A DNA stretch of 64,000 nucleotides from Natroniella sulfidigena (GTDB taxonomy: Bacteria; Bacillota; Halanaerobiia; Halobacteroidales; Halobacteroidaceae). The stretch spans positions 62,001 to 126,000 of the forward strand of contig NZ_JALKBY010000005.1 of the NCBI RefSeq assembly GCF_023223645.1. The letters run 5' to 3'. Of this stretch, positions 31,498 through 39,904 are shown one piece after another (the stretch's first letter is position 1; every line of letters starts with the position of its first letter). Position numbers and translations under genes: made by a program. The notes under the pieces are model-generated. The model was not told where the DNA came from. It saw nothing but the letters and a program-made list of their open reading frames with translations, and did not search any database.

Positions 31498-33375
31498 ATG
31501 GAAATGTGTCAGTCAGCTGATTGTAAACTATGTGATTTTATGGAAGGTAAGAAGGAGCTAGAAACATCCTTTAATAGGCAGGTACAGCAAGCTAATAAGT
31601 GTAAATTTGGTCGACAAGGTGTCTGTTGTAGGTTATGTGCTAATGGCCCATGTCGAATTACACCTAAGAGTCCCCGAGGAGTCTGTGGGGCAGATGCTGA
31701 TACTATTGTAGCTCGTAACTTCCTACGCCAAGTTGCTGCAGGAGCAGGTTGTTATTTACATGTATTAGAAACGACAGCTCAGAACTTAAAGGAGATTGGA
31801 GAAGGAAAGTATGCTACTGAATTGAAAGGGTTAGAGATGTTAGATGAGTTGGCCGAATTGTTAGAGGTTGAAGCAGAGAGTCCAAAGCAAAAGGCTGTTG
31901 AGGTAGCAGATAAGGTACTGGCAGATTTATATAAACCTAGGTTTGAGAAGATGGAGTTAGTTGATAAGTTGGCATATCAACCGCGATTAGAAGAATGGAA
32001 TCAGTTAGATATTATTCCAGGTGGGGCCAAATCTGAAGTATTCGATGCGGTGGTTAAGACTAGTACTAACTTAGCAAGTGATCCTGTTGATATGCTAATG
32101 CAGGTCTTAAATTTAGGAGTTGCTACTGGATTGTATGGTTTACATCTGACTAATCTCTTAAATGATGTTATTGTAGGAGAGCCAGAAATTACTCAAGAAG
32201 AAGTAGGATTTAAGGTTGTTGATCAAGATTATATTAATATTGTAGTAACTGGCCATCAACAGAGTATGATTGCTCACTTACAAGATGCTTTAATTTCAGA
32301 AGAAGCAATAAAGAGGGCTCAAAAACTGGGAGCAAAAGGATTTAAAATTGTAGGTTCTACTTGTGTTGGTCAGGATTTACAAGCACGAGGTAGCCATTAT
32401 AAGCAAGTCTTTGCTGGTCATGCTGGTAATAACTTTACTAGTGAAGCATTATTAGCAACTGGAGGAATTGATTTAGTTATCTCTGAGTTTAATTGTACAC
32501 TACCAGGCTTAGAAGAGATAGCTAAAGACTATCAGGTCAAGATGTTAGCAATCGATGATGTAGCTAAGAAAGCAACTGCCGATTTGATTGATTTTAAGCC
32601 TGAAGAAGCTGAGGAAATTACAGAAGAGATTATTAATCAGGCACTAATTAGTTATCAGCAGCGGAGAGGCCAAGTTGAGATTGATATTCCAACTGAGCAT
32701 GGCTTTGATGATGTTGTAGCTGGAGTCAGCGAAAGATCTTTGCGTGGCTTTTTAGGTGGCAATTATCAACCTCTACTTGAGTTGATCGCTGAAGGAAAGA
32801 TCAAGGGGGTTGCAGCAGTAGTTGGTTGTTCTAACTTAGAAGGAGAAGGGCATGATATCTTTACTGTAGAGATGACTAAAGAGTTGATTAAACGAGATAT
32901 CTTGGTCTTATCAGCTGGCTGTACAACAGGAGGTTTACAAAATTGTGGTTTAGTATCTCCAACTGCAGCAGAATTTGCTGGTGATAATTTGCAGGCTGTC
33001 TGTGAAGAGCTAGGAATTCCACCGGTCTTAAACTTTGGCCCGTGTTTATCTATTGGAAGAATTGAGCAGGTAGCAGTTGAGATTGCTAAAGAGTTAGAAG
33101 TTGATCTACCACAATTACCTGTAGTATTATCTGCTCCTCAATGGTTAGAAGAGCAGGCTTTAGCTGATGGTGCATTTGGATTGGCTTTAGGGTTACCATT
33201 ACACCTTGCTACACCTCCTTTTGTAACAGGGAGTGAAGTGATTGTTGAAACTTTAACAGAGAAATTACCAGAGATTACTGGAGGGCAGTTAATCATTGAT
33301 GGTGAAGTAGAGAGTACGGTCAATCGCTTAGAAGACATTATTAATGATCGTAGAGTTGGATTAGACTTAGTGTAA
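31498..33375 (+). CDS. cooS: Anaerobic Ni-containing carbon monoxide dehydrogenase catalytic subunit
   Basis: CooS oxidises CO to CO2 reversibly at a Ni-Fe-S cluster. The 625-residue protein shows the N-terminal cluster cysteines (CQSADCKLCDF, then CKFGRQGVCCRLCANGPCRI and GVCGADADTIVARN) and later catalytic-site regions such as VGSTCVGQDLQARG, EFNCTLPGLEEIA, VVGCSNLEGEGHD, LSAGCTTGGLQNCG and NFGPCLSIGRIE. The length is normal. No acetyl-CoA synthase, cooF, cooC or hydrogenase gene is nearby, so this is a stand-alone CODH, perhaps for detoxification or redox balance with ferredoxin. AGGAGGGG precedes the ATG. Confidence 0.96.
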   Translation: MEMCQSADCKLCDFMEGKKELETSFNRQVQQANKCKFGRQGVCCRLCANGPCRITPKSPRGVCGADADTIVARNFLRQVAAGAGCYLHVLETTAQNLKEIGEGKYATELKGLEMLDELAELLEVEAESPKQKAVEVADKVLADLYKPRFEKMELVDKLAYQPRLEEWNQLDIIPGGAKSEVFDAVVKTSTNLASDPVDMLMQVLNLGVATGLYGLHLTNLLNDVIVGEPEITQEEVGFKVVDQDYINIVVTGHQQSMIAHLQDALISEEAIKRAQKLGAKGFKIVGSTCVGQDLQARGSHYKQVFAGHAGNNFTSEALLATGGIDLVISEFNCTLPGLEEIAKDYQVKMLAIDDVAKKATADLIDFKPEEAEEITEEIINQALISYQQRRGQVEIDIPTEHGFDDVVAGVSERSLRGFLGGNYQPLLELIAEGKIKGVAAVVGCSNLEGEGHDIFTVEMTKELIKRDILVLSAGCTTGGLQNCGLVSPTAAEFAGDNLQAVCEELGIPPVLNFGPCLSIGRIEQVAVEIAKELEVDLPQLPVVLSAPQWLEEQALADGAFGLALGLPLHLATPPFVTGSEVIVETLTEKLPEITGGQLIIDGEVESTVNRLEDIINDRRVGLDLV

Positions 33376-33422
33376 AAAGCGTTGGTTTTTGCCTTTTGAT
33401 TCTAATTTTATAATTATATCTT

Positions 33423-33470
33423 AAAGCACTTACTGGATAAATTTATCCAGTAAGTGCTTTTTCTTTTTTT
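33423..33470 (+). terminator. cooS terminator
   Basis: An 18-base arm (AAAGCACTTACTGGATAA) with its complement at 33443-33460, followed by a T-rich run. Confidence 0.92.
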
Positions 33471-33555
33471 GAGAAAAAATTTCTAAAATTAAATGTATAT
33501 TTCTGGATAATACTGTTAATAATAGGTGATAGAAATAGAGCAAAGGGGTGTTGGT

Positions 33556-34335
33556 ATGGGATCTGTTGAGTTAACTGGAGTAGATACTTCAAAGTTACCT
33601 GTATTATCTAATGAAGAGATGATGGAGCTTTTTGAACAAATGAATGCTGGAGAGCAAGAAGCGAGAAGAAAATTAATCAGTAGTAATTTAAAATTAGTAT
33701 TGAGTGTTTTACAGCGTTATCGAAATACTAATCATCCGGTAGATGACTTATTTCAGGTTGGTTGTGTAGGATTAGTGAAAGCAGTTGATAATTTTGATCT
33801 GAGTAAAGGAGTTAGATTCTCTACTTATGCTGTACCAATGATTATTGGAGAGATAAAACGTTATCTACGGGATAATCGTGAAATAAGAATTAGTCGTTCT
33901 TTGAGAAATACAGCTTATCGGGCTATGCAATTAAAAGAGAGGTTGAGAAAGAAGAATGCTGAAGAACCAACTCTAGATCAAATTGCAGAGAAATTAGATA
34001 TGTCAAGAGAAGAGGTTGTTTATGCCTTAGAAGCTACTAAAAGTCCTATTTCATTATTTAAGCCTGTTTTTGAAGATGAAGGTGAACCAATTAGATTAGT
34101 TGACCAACTTAGCGAAGAAGAAAACTTGGAGTTGACAGATGAGATTAATGTTAGAGAAGCACTTAAGGTTTTAACAGCTCGAGAAAGATTGATTATTAAA
34201 CTTAGGTTTTATCAAGGGAGAACTCAAGCTGAAGTAGCAGAGCGAATTGGTGTTTCACAAGCACAGATTTCTAGGCTACAAAAACGGGCAATTAACAAAT
34301 TACATAAGGCTGCTGCAACTAAGGAGGAAAAATAA
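33556..34335 (+). CDS. sigG: Sporulation sigma factor SigG
   Basis: The forespore late sigma factor. From ATG 33556 it has 259 residues, the usual length, with an AAAGGGG ribosome site; a GTG ten codons upstream is poorly placed. The N-terminal VELTGVDTSKLPVLSNEEM is a SigG hallmark. Region 2 is DLFQVGCVGLVKAVDNFD with RFSTYAVPMIIGEIKRYLRD, and region 4.2 is TQAEVAERIGVSQAQISRLQKRAI. spoIIR overlaps its stop by one base, so the two are translationally coupled. Confidence 0.95.
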   Translation: MGSVELTGVDTSKLPVLSNEEMMELFEQMNAGEQEARRKLISSNLKLVLSVLQRYRNTNHPVDDLFQVGCVGLVKAVDNFDLSKGVRFSTYAVPMIIGEIKRYLRDNREIRISRSLRNTAYRAMQLKERLRKKNAEEPTLDQIAEKLDMSREEVVYALEATKSPISLFKPVFEDEGEPIRLVDQLSEEENLELTDEINVREALKVLTARERLIIKLRFYQGRTQAEVAERIGVSQAQISRLQKRAINKLHKAAATKEEK

Positions 34336-34973
34336 TGAAGCGAGTTAGATTAGTAATCAGTGTAAGTATTATTCTAGTAGTATTAATTTTGTGGGCTAGT
34401 AGTCAAGCTTTTGTTTTGGTAGATGATGATTATCAAAAGGAAGATTTATTAAGGTTACATATTGTTCCTAATAGTAATTCTATTGCTGATCAAGTATTGA
34501 AACGTGAGATAAAAGAGCAAATAACAACTATGACCCAAAACTTATTAAAAGAGGAAACAGATGTAAGTCAGGCCCAAGAAAAATTAGTCAATAATCAAGC
34601 AGAATTGACAGGGTTGATAGAAGAGAATATTCAAGCTAAAGGCTATGATTATCAAGTTGATTTAAATATAACAGAGCTTTTTTTTCCGACTAGGACTTAT
34701 GGAAATTTAACTTTAGATGAAGGAAATTATAAAGCATTAGAAATAACAATTGGACAAGGGGATGGGGAGAATTGGTGGTGTGTCTTATTTCCTCCATTAT
34801 GTTTCATTGACTCAACTAAATCTAATGAAAAAGAATTTAATAATTCAGGTGATGATGAGCTTGATTTTGAATTTAAATTAAAATCAGTAGAGTATTTAGA
34901 AGAGAATCATCAATGGGTTAAAGATAGATTAAGCTCAATTAATTTAGCTAATATACTTAGCGCTGATAATTAA
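34335..34973 (+). CDS. spoIIR: Stage II sporulation protein R
   Basis: SpoIIR is made in the forespore and secreted to trigger the SpoIIGA protease that activates pro-SigE in the mother cell. The 212-residue protein has a signal/anchor segment (about 5-25), then the family motifs LLRLHIVPNSNSIADQVLKREIK near 37, LFFPTRTYGNLTLDEGNYKALEITIG and GENWWCVLFPPLCFID near 141. Its ATG shares the A of the sigG stop (TAATG). Sequence identity to the family is clear. Confidence 0.94.
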   Translation: MKRVRLVISVSIILVVLILWASSQAFVLVDDDYQKEDLLRLHIVPNSNSIADQVLKREIKEQITTMTQNLLKEETDVSQAQEKLVNNQAELTGLIEENIQAKGYDYQVDLNITELFFPTRTYGNLTLDEGNYKALEITIGQGDGENWWCVLFPPLCFIDSTKSNEKEFNNSGDDELDFEFKLKSVEYLEENHQWVKDRLSSINLANILSADN

Positions 34974-35051
34974 ATTAAATCTGCACTAATTGCTAATTAT
35001 TACATATAATAATAATAAATTATTTGAATAATTAGTGAAAGGAGCGGAATT

Positions 35052-35474
35052 ATGACTAGGAAATTTGATGATAAAATAGGAGAAATAGTCAATAAATATC
35101 GTAACATTCCTTATAAACATAACGGACGTTCTTTAAGGGGTTTAGACTGTTTGGGTCTGATTATCTTTTTTTATCAAGAGTTTGGGATTGATCTTTCTGA
35201 GAAGGATAGAACATATTCTAGAGAGTGGTATCGAGAAGATCCTAGTATTTATTTAAGAGAGTTATTAAAAGTAGGAAGGGCAGTTGATTTTGATGATTTA
35301 CAGGCACTAGATCTGGTCTACTTTGAATTATTGCCTGATGTAGTAACCCATTCAGGGGTAATGATTAATGATAGTGAATTCATCCATATTTTACAGAAAA
35401 GAAATGTAGAGGTTGCTTCATTTAATCGCTTCTGGCGCAAGAAGTTTGCTGGAGCAAGAAGGTTGATCAAATAA
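35052..35474 (+). CDS. NlpC/P60-family cysteine peptidase-like protein
   Basis: A 140-residue single-domain protein. The catalytic Cys lies in LRGLDCLGLIIFFYQEFGI near 32 and the His in DVVTHSGVMINDSEFIH near 96, as in NlpC/P60 peptidoglycan or peptide hydrolases. There is no signal peptide or substrate-binding repeat, so it is either cytosolic or forespore-located, or exported in another way. The AAAGGAGCGGAATT ribosome site is strong. It follows sigG-spoIIR and precedes a PAP2 phosphatase. Confidence 0.88.
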   Translation: MTRKFDDKIGEIVNKYRNIPYKHNGRSLRGLDCLGLIIFFYQEFGIDLSEKDRTYSREWYREDPSIYLRELLKVGRAVDFDDLQALDLVYFELLPDVVTHSGVMINDSEFIHILQKRNVEVASFNRFWRKKFAGARRLIK

Positions 35475-35557
35475 ATTAAGATAATTTTGAATTTAATATT
35501 GAGTCTGAGTGAGAAATATAATATAATATGTAGTATCAAGAAGAGAGGTGCATATGG

Positions 35558-36082
35558 ATGAGAATGTTATTACAGAGGATTATTAATGGGGATATCGAGT
35601 TATTTTATTTATTTAACCATAAATTAAAGTGTAAACTATTGGACTTAATAATGCCTCGAATAACTCATTTAGGGGGAGCATTGTTTACTTGTAGCTTAAC
35701 AATTTTTCTGGTTGCTTTCGGTGATGGAAGATTAAAAGAGACTGGATGGCAAGTTTTGTTAGCTTTAGTGAGTAGTGGAATAGTAGTCCAAGTGATTAAG
35801 ATGATCGTTGACCGAAATCGACCGTATAAAGCATTAAAAGAGGTAAATCTAGTCAACCCACCATTTTGTATGCGTTCTTTTCCTTCTGGTCATACGACAG
35901 CTATCTTTTCAGTAGCAATTGTTTTGGGATTTAATTTTCCTGATTTCAGCTTATGGTTTAAAATGATTGCTGGATTAGTTGGTGTTTCTAGAGCTTATAT
36001 TGGAGTACATTATCCTTCTGATATATTAACTGGGGCAGCAATTGGTATTTATTTTTCAAAGTGGGCCTATGCTTTAATTTAA
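35558..36082 (+). CDS. PAP2-family membrane phosphatase
   Basis: A 174-residue membrane protein with about five hydrophobic segments. The three phosphatase motifs are present: KMIVDRNRPY near 87, RSFPSGHTT near 107 and GVSRAYIGVHYPSDILTGA near 141. It may recycle undecaprenyl pyrophosphate or dephosphorylate phosphatidylglycerol phosphate. The AGAGGTG site favours ATG 35558. An overlapping ATG at 35554 opens a 10-codon frame that ends just inside the gene and is probably incidental. Confidence 0.9.
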   Translation: MRMLLQRIINGDIELFYLFNHKLKCKLLDLIMPRITHLGGALFTCSLTIFLVAFGDGRLKETGWQVLLALVSSGIVVQVIKMIVDRNRPYKALKEVNLVNPPFCMRSFPSGHTTAIFSVAIVLGFNFPDFSLWFKMIAGLVGVSRAYIGVHYPSDILTGAAIGIYFSKWAYALI

Positions 36083-36097
36083 AATGAATTTTTAATT

Positions 36098-36124
36098 GGC
36101 TAACCTGAGGGTTAGCTTTTTTTA
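36098..36124 (+). terminator. Terminator of the PAP2 gene
   Basis: GCTAACC (36099-36105) with GGTTAGC (36110-36116), then seven T residues. Confidence 0.88.
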
Positions 36125-36200
36125 TTTTACTTCTGTAACTTATTAGTTGGCTGATTTGAGCATAGCAATTAATAAGAGAATAAAAATGGAGGTAAAATTA

Positions 36201-37325
36201 ATGAAGGTAGCTATATTTACTGATACCTTTTTACCACAGATTAATGGGGTAACTAAGACCTTAAGTAGGATGATTGATTATTTTGAACAAGCAGGGGTTG
36301 ATTATATAATCTTTGGCCCTGATAATGATCAAAAGCCGCTAGAGCTTGAAGAGAATATTCAGAGAATACTCAGCTTTAACTTTTTCTTATATCCAGAGTG
36401 TAAACTAGCTGTTCCTAATTATTTTAAGATCAAAGATAAATTAGCAACTTATCAGCCTGATTTAATTCATTTAATAACCCCTTTTAATTTAGGTCTGTTT
36501 GGTTTGAAGTATGCTATTAGTCATGATGTTCCAGTAGTAGCTTCTTATCATACTAGTTTTATAAAATATCTTGATTATTATCATCTTGATTTTTTAGCAG
36601 GGCCAATCTGGAAATTTTTCAGGTGGTTTCACAGCCATTGTCAATGTAATTTCTGTCCCTCTCAAGACACCTTACAAAAGTTAGCCGAACAAGGAATTAA
36701 AGATTTAAAGCTCTGGGAGCGAGGAATCGATACTGAGTTATTTTCACCTCAGCTGGAAGATGAAAGATTAAAAGAGGTTTACCAGTTAAAAGATAAGTTA
36801 ACCTTGTTATATGTAGGTCGTTTAGCTTTAGAGAAGAATCTAGAATTACTATTTAAGAGTTTAAGAGAGTTAAATGAAGATTATCAAGAGCAGATTGAAT
36901 TGGTTATCACAGGAGATGGCCCGTTGAATGAAAAGTTAAAACAAGACGCTCCTAACAATGTTACCTTTACTGGCTATTTAACCGGTAAGAAGTTGAGAAA
37001 GATCTATGCTACTGCTGATATCTTTGTTTTCCCTTCTGTAACTGAAACTTATGGTAATGTTGTTTTAGAAGCTATGGCTTCAGGATTACCGGTTGTTGGT
37101 ATTTGGGCAGGTGGTGTTAAGGAAAATTTGATTGATAATTATAATGGCTTAGCTTGTCAAGAAAATTGCAGTCAAGAGTTTACAGCTAAGTTAAAATTGT
37201 TGATTGAGAAGGAGCAGTTACGAGATAAATTGGCTACAAATGCTAGAGAATACTCACTTAGTAAGTCTTGGGAGGAAGTATTTAATAAGTTGGTGGCTGA
37301 TTATCAGGAAGCGATAGATAGATAA
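36201..37325 (+). CDS. Glycosyltransferase family 4 (GT-B)
   Basis: A 374-residue glycosyltransferase. The N-terminal acceptor domain starts KVAIFTDTFLPQINGVTKTL and includes DLIHLITPFNLGLFG and the SYHTSF motif; the C-terminal nucleotide-sugar domain has LLYVGRLALEKNLELL near 213, ITGDGPL and the ExxxE motif PSVTETYGNVVLEAMASGLPVV. It most resembles alpha-mannosyl or glucosyl transferases acting on glycolipids. The ATG at 36201 follows GGAGGTAAAATTA; earlier in-frame starts lack a site. The cargo lipid is unknown. Confidence 0.9.
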   Translation: MKVAIFTDTFLPQINGVTKTLSRMIDYFEQAGVDYIIFGPDNDQKPLELEENIQRILSFNFFLYPECKLAVPNYFKIKDKLATYQPDLIHLITPFNLGLFGLKYAISHDVPVVASYHTSFIKYLDYYHLDFLAGPIWKFFRWFHSHCQCNFCPSQDTLQKLAEQGIKDLKLWERGIDTELFSPQLEDERLKEVYQLKDKLTLLYVGRLALEKNLELLFKSLRELNEDYQEQIELVITGDGPLNEKLKQDAPNNVTFTGYLTGKKLRKIYATADIFVFPSVTETYGNVVLEAMASGLPVVGIWAGGVKENLIDNYNGLACQENCSQEFTAKLKLLIEKEQLRDKLATNAREYSLSKSWEEVFNKLVADYQEAIDR

Positions 37326-37329
37326 AAAA

Positions 37330-37413
37330 GTGTCAGTCATGTGTGTGAGTGAGGTCAAAACCATAAGGTCTAATGTTTTGCTTTTACTCACACACACTAC
37401 TCACACTGACACT
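37330..37413. repeat. MITE-like hairpin repeat, copy 2
   Basis: Second copy of the element at 4347-4436, here between the GT4 gene and convergent cotJC. It is bounded by AGTGTCAG and CTGACACT (37329-37413), with the same central GAGGTCAAAACCATAAGG block. It is 6 bases shorter on the left arm. No clear target-site duplication is visible. Confidence 0.85.
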
Positions 37414-37422
37414 AAATATCAA

Positions 37423-37989
37423 TTACCCTTCATTGTCAAGATAATCTCGAACAATATTCAAAGCCTCTCCGAAGCGTTGAAAATGAACTACTTCCCTTTT
37501 TCTTAGGAAAGTAAGGGTGTCAATTACTCCAGCATCATTACTTAAATCAATTAAATTTTCATAAGTTGCTCTTGCTTTCTGTTCAGCAGCCATATTTTCA
37601 TGTAAAGTAGCTATAGGGTCTTCATGAGCTTGGATGTAAGATGCTGTCCAGGGTACGCCTGTAGCATCGCTAGGATAGATTGCTCGCCCATGTTGGGCAT
37701 AATCAGCTCCTAGACCTGCTCTGCGTAACCTTTGCACAGGAACTCCTTCAGTTAGTTTATAGATTAGTGTACCAATAATTTCCCAATGGGCCAACTCCTC
37801 TGTCCCTATATCGGTCAAGATTGCTTTAGCCTCATCAGTTGGAATCACATACCTTTGGGTTAAGTATCTAAGTCCTGCTGATAACTCACTATCTGGACCA
37901 CCATATTGAGCAGATAATAATTTAGCTAAGCTTAAGTCAGTTCTTGAAACCCTGACTGGATATTGAAGTATCTTTTCATATCTCCACAT
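37423..37989 (-). CDS. cotJC: Spore coat protein CotJC (manganese-catalase fold)
   Basis: A 188-residue member of the CotJC family, related to dimanganese catalases. Metal-ligand type Glu and His residues appear in DIGTEELAHWEIIGTLI near 60 and EQKARATYENLIDL and REVVHFQRFGEAL later. It begins MWRYEKILQYPVRVSRTDLSLAKLLSAQYGGPDSELSAGLRYL, typical of the family. It is the last gene of the cotJABC operon, made in the mother cell during sporulation. Catalase activity is not proven. Confidence 0.95.
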   Translation of the reverse strand: MWRYEKILQYPVRVSRTDLSLAKLLSAQYGGPDSELSAGLRYLTQRYVIPTDEAKAILTDIGTEELAHWEIIGTLIYKLTEGVPVQRLRRAGLGADYAQHGRAIYPSDATGVPWTASYIQAHEDPIATLHENMAAEQKARATYENLIDLSNDAGVIDTLTFLRKREVVHFQRFGEALNIVRDYLDNEG

Positions 37990-38004
37990 TCTTTTTCCTC
38001 CTTT

Positions 38005-38256
38005 TTAATATTCAATTTGCCATGGCCATGGACTTTCTGGATACTCCCATGGATAGTCACTAGGATGCATAATATGCAATGGGCCATATCTGTCTTGATA
38101 CTCCATTCGCGCCTCTCTAAGCTGTTGAGCATAGTCATTATACTCTTCTAATGCAGCTTGATCGTCTAAGTGAGTATCTAAATATAAAGCAAATTCAAGA
38201 ACAGTAAATTCTAATGCTTGAATTTCTCTAAGTAGTCTAAGCTCTTCTCGAGTCAT
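38005..38256 (-). CDS. cotJB: Spore coat protein CotJB
   Basis: An 83-residue CotJB: REELRLLREIQALEFTVLEFALYLDTHLDDQAALEEYNDYAQQL, then a Pro/Trp/Tyr-rich end (YGPLHIMHPSDYPWEYPESPWPWQIEY), which is typical. It is required with CotJA and CotJC for that coat layer. The gaps to cotJA and cotJC are short and each start has a GGAGG-type site. Confidence 0.94.
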   Translation of the reverse strand: MTREELRLLREIQALEFTVLEFALYLDTHLDDQAALEEYNDYAQQLREARMEYQDRYGPLHIMHPSDYPWEYPESPWPWQIEY

Positions 38257-38289
38257 TATTTCACCTCCAATTCAAATTAAAAGTAGTCA

Positions 38290-38454
38290 TTATTTTCTCA
38301 TATAAGGTAGATCGAGCTCAGGAAAGATTGTTCCTTGTCTTAAGCCCTTTCCTGGTGAATAATGTTCTTCGTAAGTTTGAAATGGAACATATGCCTCAGC
38401 TAATCTTAACTCTAAGTGTTCCTCATTTACTAATTTTCCTCTACTTAGTACCAT
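38290..38454 (-). CDS. cotJA: Spore coat associated protein CotJA
   Basis: A 54-residue protein, short enough to be missed by length filters. The core LAEAYVPFQTYEEHYSPGKGLRQGTIFPELDLPY is the CotJA signature. GGAGGGTAACTA precedes the ATG at 38454. First gene of the cotJ operon; a mother-cell sigma-E or sigma-K promoter is expected upstream (38455-38589), but I could not place one with confidence. Confidence 0.92.
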   Translation of the reverse strand: MVLSRGKLVNEEHLELRLAEAYVPFQTYEEHYSPGKGLRQGTIFPELDLPYMRK

Positions 38455-38589
38455 TAGTTACCCTCCTTGAAATAATTTAGTACATCATATTCACTAAATC
38501 ATCAAAGTGTTAACTAAATTTTTTAGAATAAATAAATGGTATATTATTTTTTCTTTTTCAAATAATAAATTTGTAAGGGGGGAAGAGCA

Positions 38590-38745
38590 ATGACATTAGA
38601 TAATGTAAAATGTAATGTAAGCAACTGTAGGTATTGGGAACAAGAACACTGTACAGCTTCAGCGATAGAGGTTAATGTGGATGATGGTGGAAATCAAGCA
38701 GAGCGATTTGAAAAGACTAATTGTCAGACTTTTGAAAATCAATAA
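38590..38745 (+). CDS. DUF1540-type small cysteine-rich protein
   Basis: A 51-residue protein with VKCNVSNCRYWEQEHCTASAIEV and, at the end, TNCQTF, the conserved four-Cys layout of DUF1540 domains, probably a metal site. The function is unknown, though members are common in spore-formers. GGGGGGAAGAGCA precedes the ATG. It is divergent from the cotJ operon and convergent with the ger operon, sharing a terminator hairpin with the latter. Confidence 0.85.
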   Translation: MTLDNVKCNVSNCRYWEQEHCTASAIEVNVDDGGNQAERFEKTNCQTFENQ

Positions 38746-38754
38746 GCTTTTGAT

Positions 38755-38784
38755 TAAAGGTCACAGTTAAAATTGTGGCCTTTA
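38755..38784. terminator. Shared hairpin between DUF1540 gene and gerAB
   Basis: An 11-bp stem TAAAGGTCACA with TGTGGCCTTTA, A-rich before and TTTAAATAATTT after; it probably serves both convergent genes. Confidence 0.7.
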
Positions 38785-38793
38785 AATAATTTG

Positions 38794-39879
38794 TCAATCC
38801 AAACCTCTAAGTTTAATAATGGTTAAAAAGAGTAGTGGAATTCCGAAGGTTAAAGCGAGTCCTACCGTAGCTATGAGTTCCATGAAGCTGAATATCTCCA
38901 ATAGATTTTTAGGGAAGAAAGCAACGAAAGCAATAATCGGAAGTAGAATGAAACTACTGTAGTTTTGATGCTTGAAATTGAATAGATCAGCTAAGCCATA
39001 GCTACTTATATAAAAGTAAGGAGCAAAGCTAGTAAAGGCAATAGCAATCCATAAGAAGAAGAAAAAGAACTCTAATCGACCAAAGAACGGAACATTTAAT
39101 GCTTTAAGTATACTAAGAGTAGGCCAAGTAATATATTGGATGGCCTCTATTCCATAAAAGCCCACTACCAAGACTGTGATGAAAAGATAGGTCAAAGTAA
39201 CAATAAATAATCCAATTAATGATGATTTTAAAGCCTTTTTTTGTTCTTCGACAAAGGGAAAGATAATAAACATGATATCAACTGCCAGAAAACTATACAT
39301 TGTAAGATATGTAGCTTCTATAATCTCAAGAGGCTCACTTTGGAACATTGGTCGAAAATTGATCCAATCAACATTAAAAGCCATCGGAGCTAAGACAAGA
39401 AAGAGGGGCGTTAAACCAAAAAAGAGAAACTCATCCAATCTAGCTAAAGCCTTGGTTCCTTGGCTAACCAAATAAAACCCTGTGAATAAAAAGAGGCTTA
39501 ATGTAACTGGTATGGGTGTGTCAGGTAGATTGACACTGGCTAAGACGGTCATAGAAATTCTTGCGATAAGGCCTGTTACTAATGTAGCATATAGAATATA
39601 ACTGAGGCTGATTATCTTACCAAGATACGGGCCAACAATCTTATCACTATAACCAACCAGTGTATCATTAGGAAATTTGATCGCCAGTTTATAAATCAGA
39701 AAGAAGCCACCACTCCAGAGTATCCCGGATATAATGACTGGTAACCAGCTATCACGTTGGGCTACTTCAGCTAAAGAGCGTGGTAGAGATAAGAATCCTG
39801 TTCCCACAGCATTATGAATAATAATGAAGATCAATTGTCGATTTGAGATCTGTTCTCTTTTTATCTTACTAAGTTCCAT
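38794..39879 (-). CDS. Spore germination permease, GerAB type
   Basis: A 361-residue integral membrane protein of the GerAB/endospore permease family (APC fold, about ten segments), starting KREQISNRQLIFIIIHNAVGTGFLSLPRSLAEVA. It forms the germinant-binding subunit in the spore inner membrane with GerAA and GerAC. ATG 39879 is chosen for AAAGGAGGAGTAGT just upstream; an earlier in-frame start overlaps gerAC. The operon order here is A-C-B. Confidence 0.93.
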   Translation of the reverse strand: MELSKIKREQISNRQLIFIIIHNAVGTGFLSLPRSLAEVAQRDSWLPVIISGILWSGGFFLIYKLAIKFPNDTLVGYSDKIVGPYLGKIISLSYILYATLVTGLIARISMTVLASVNLPDTPIPVTLSLFLFTGFYLVSQGTKALARLDEFLFFGLTPLFLVLAPMAFNVDWINFRPMFQSEPLEIIEATYLTMYSFLAVDIMFIIFPFVEEQKKALKSSLIGLFIVTLTYLFITVLVVGFYGIEAIQYITWPTLSILKALNVPFFGRLEFFFFFLWIAIAFTSFAPYFYISSYGLADLFNFKHQNYSSFILLPIIAFVAFFPKNLLEIFSFMELIATVGLALTFGIPLLFLTIIKLRGLD

Positions 39880-39904
39880 ACTACTCCTCCTTTGCTCAAT
39901 AAAT

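Noticed and set aside
35554-35586. Ten-codon upstream frame overlapping the PAP2 start
   Set aside because: It is out of frame, very short and likely chance; the ribosome site is better spaced for 35558.
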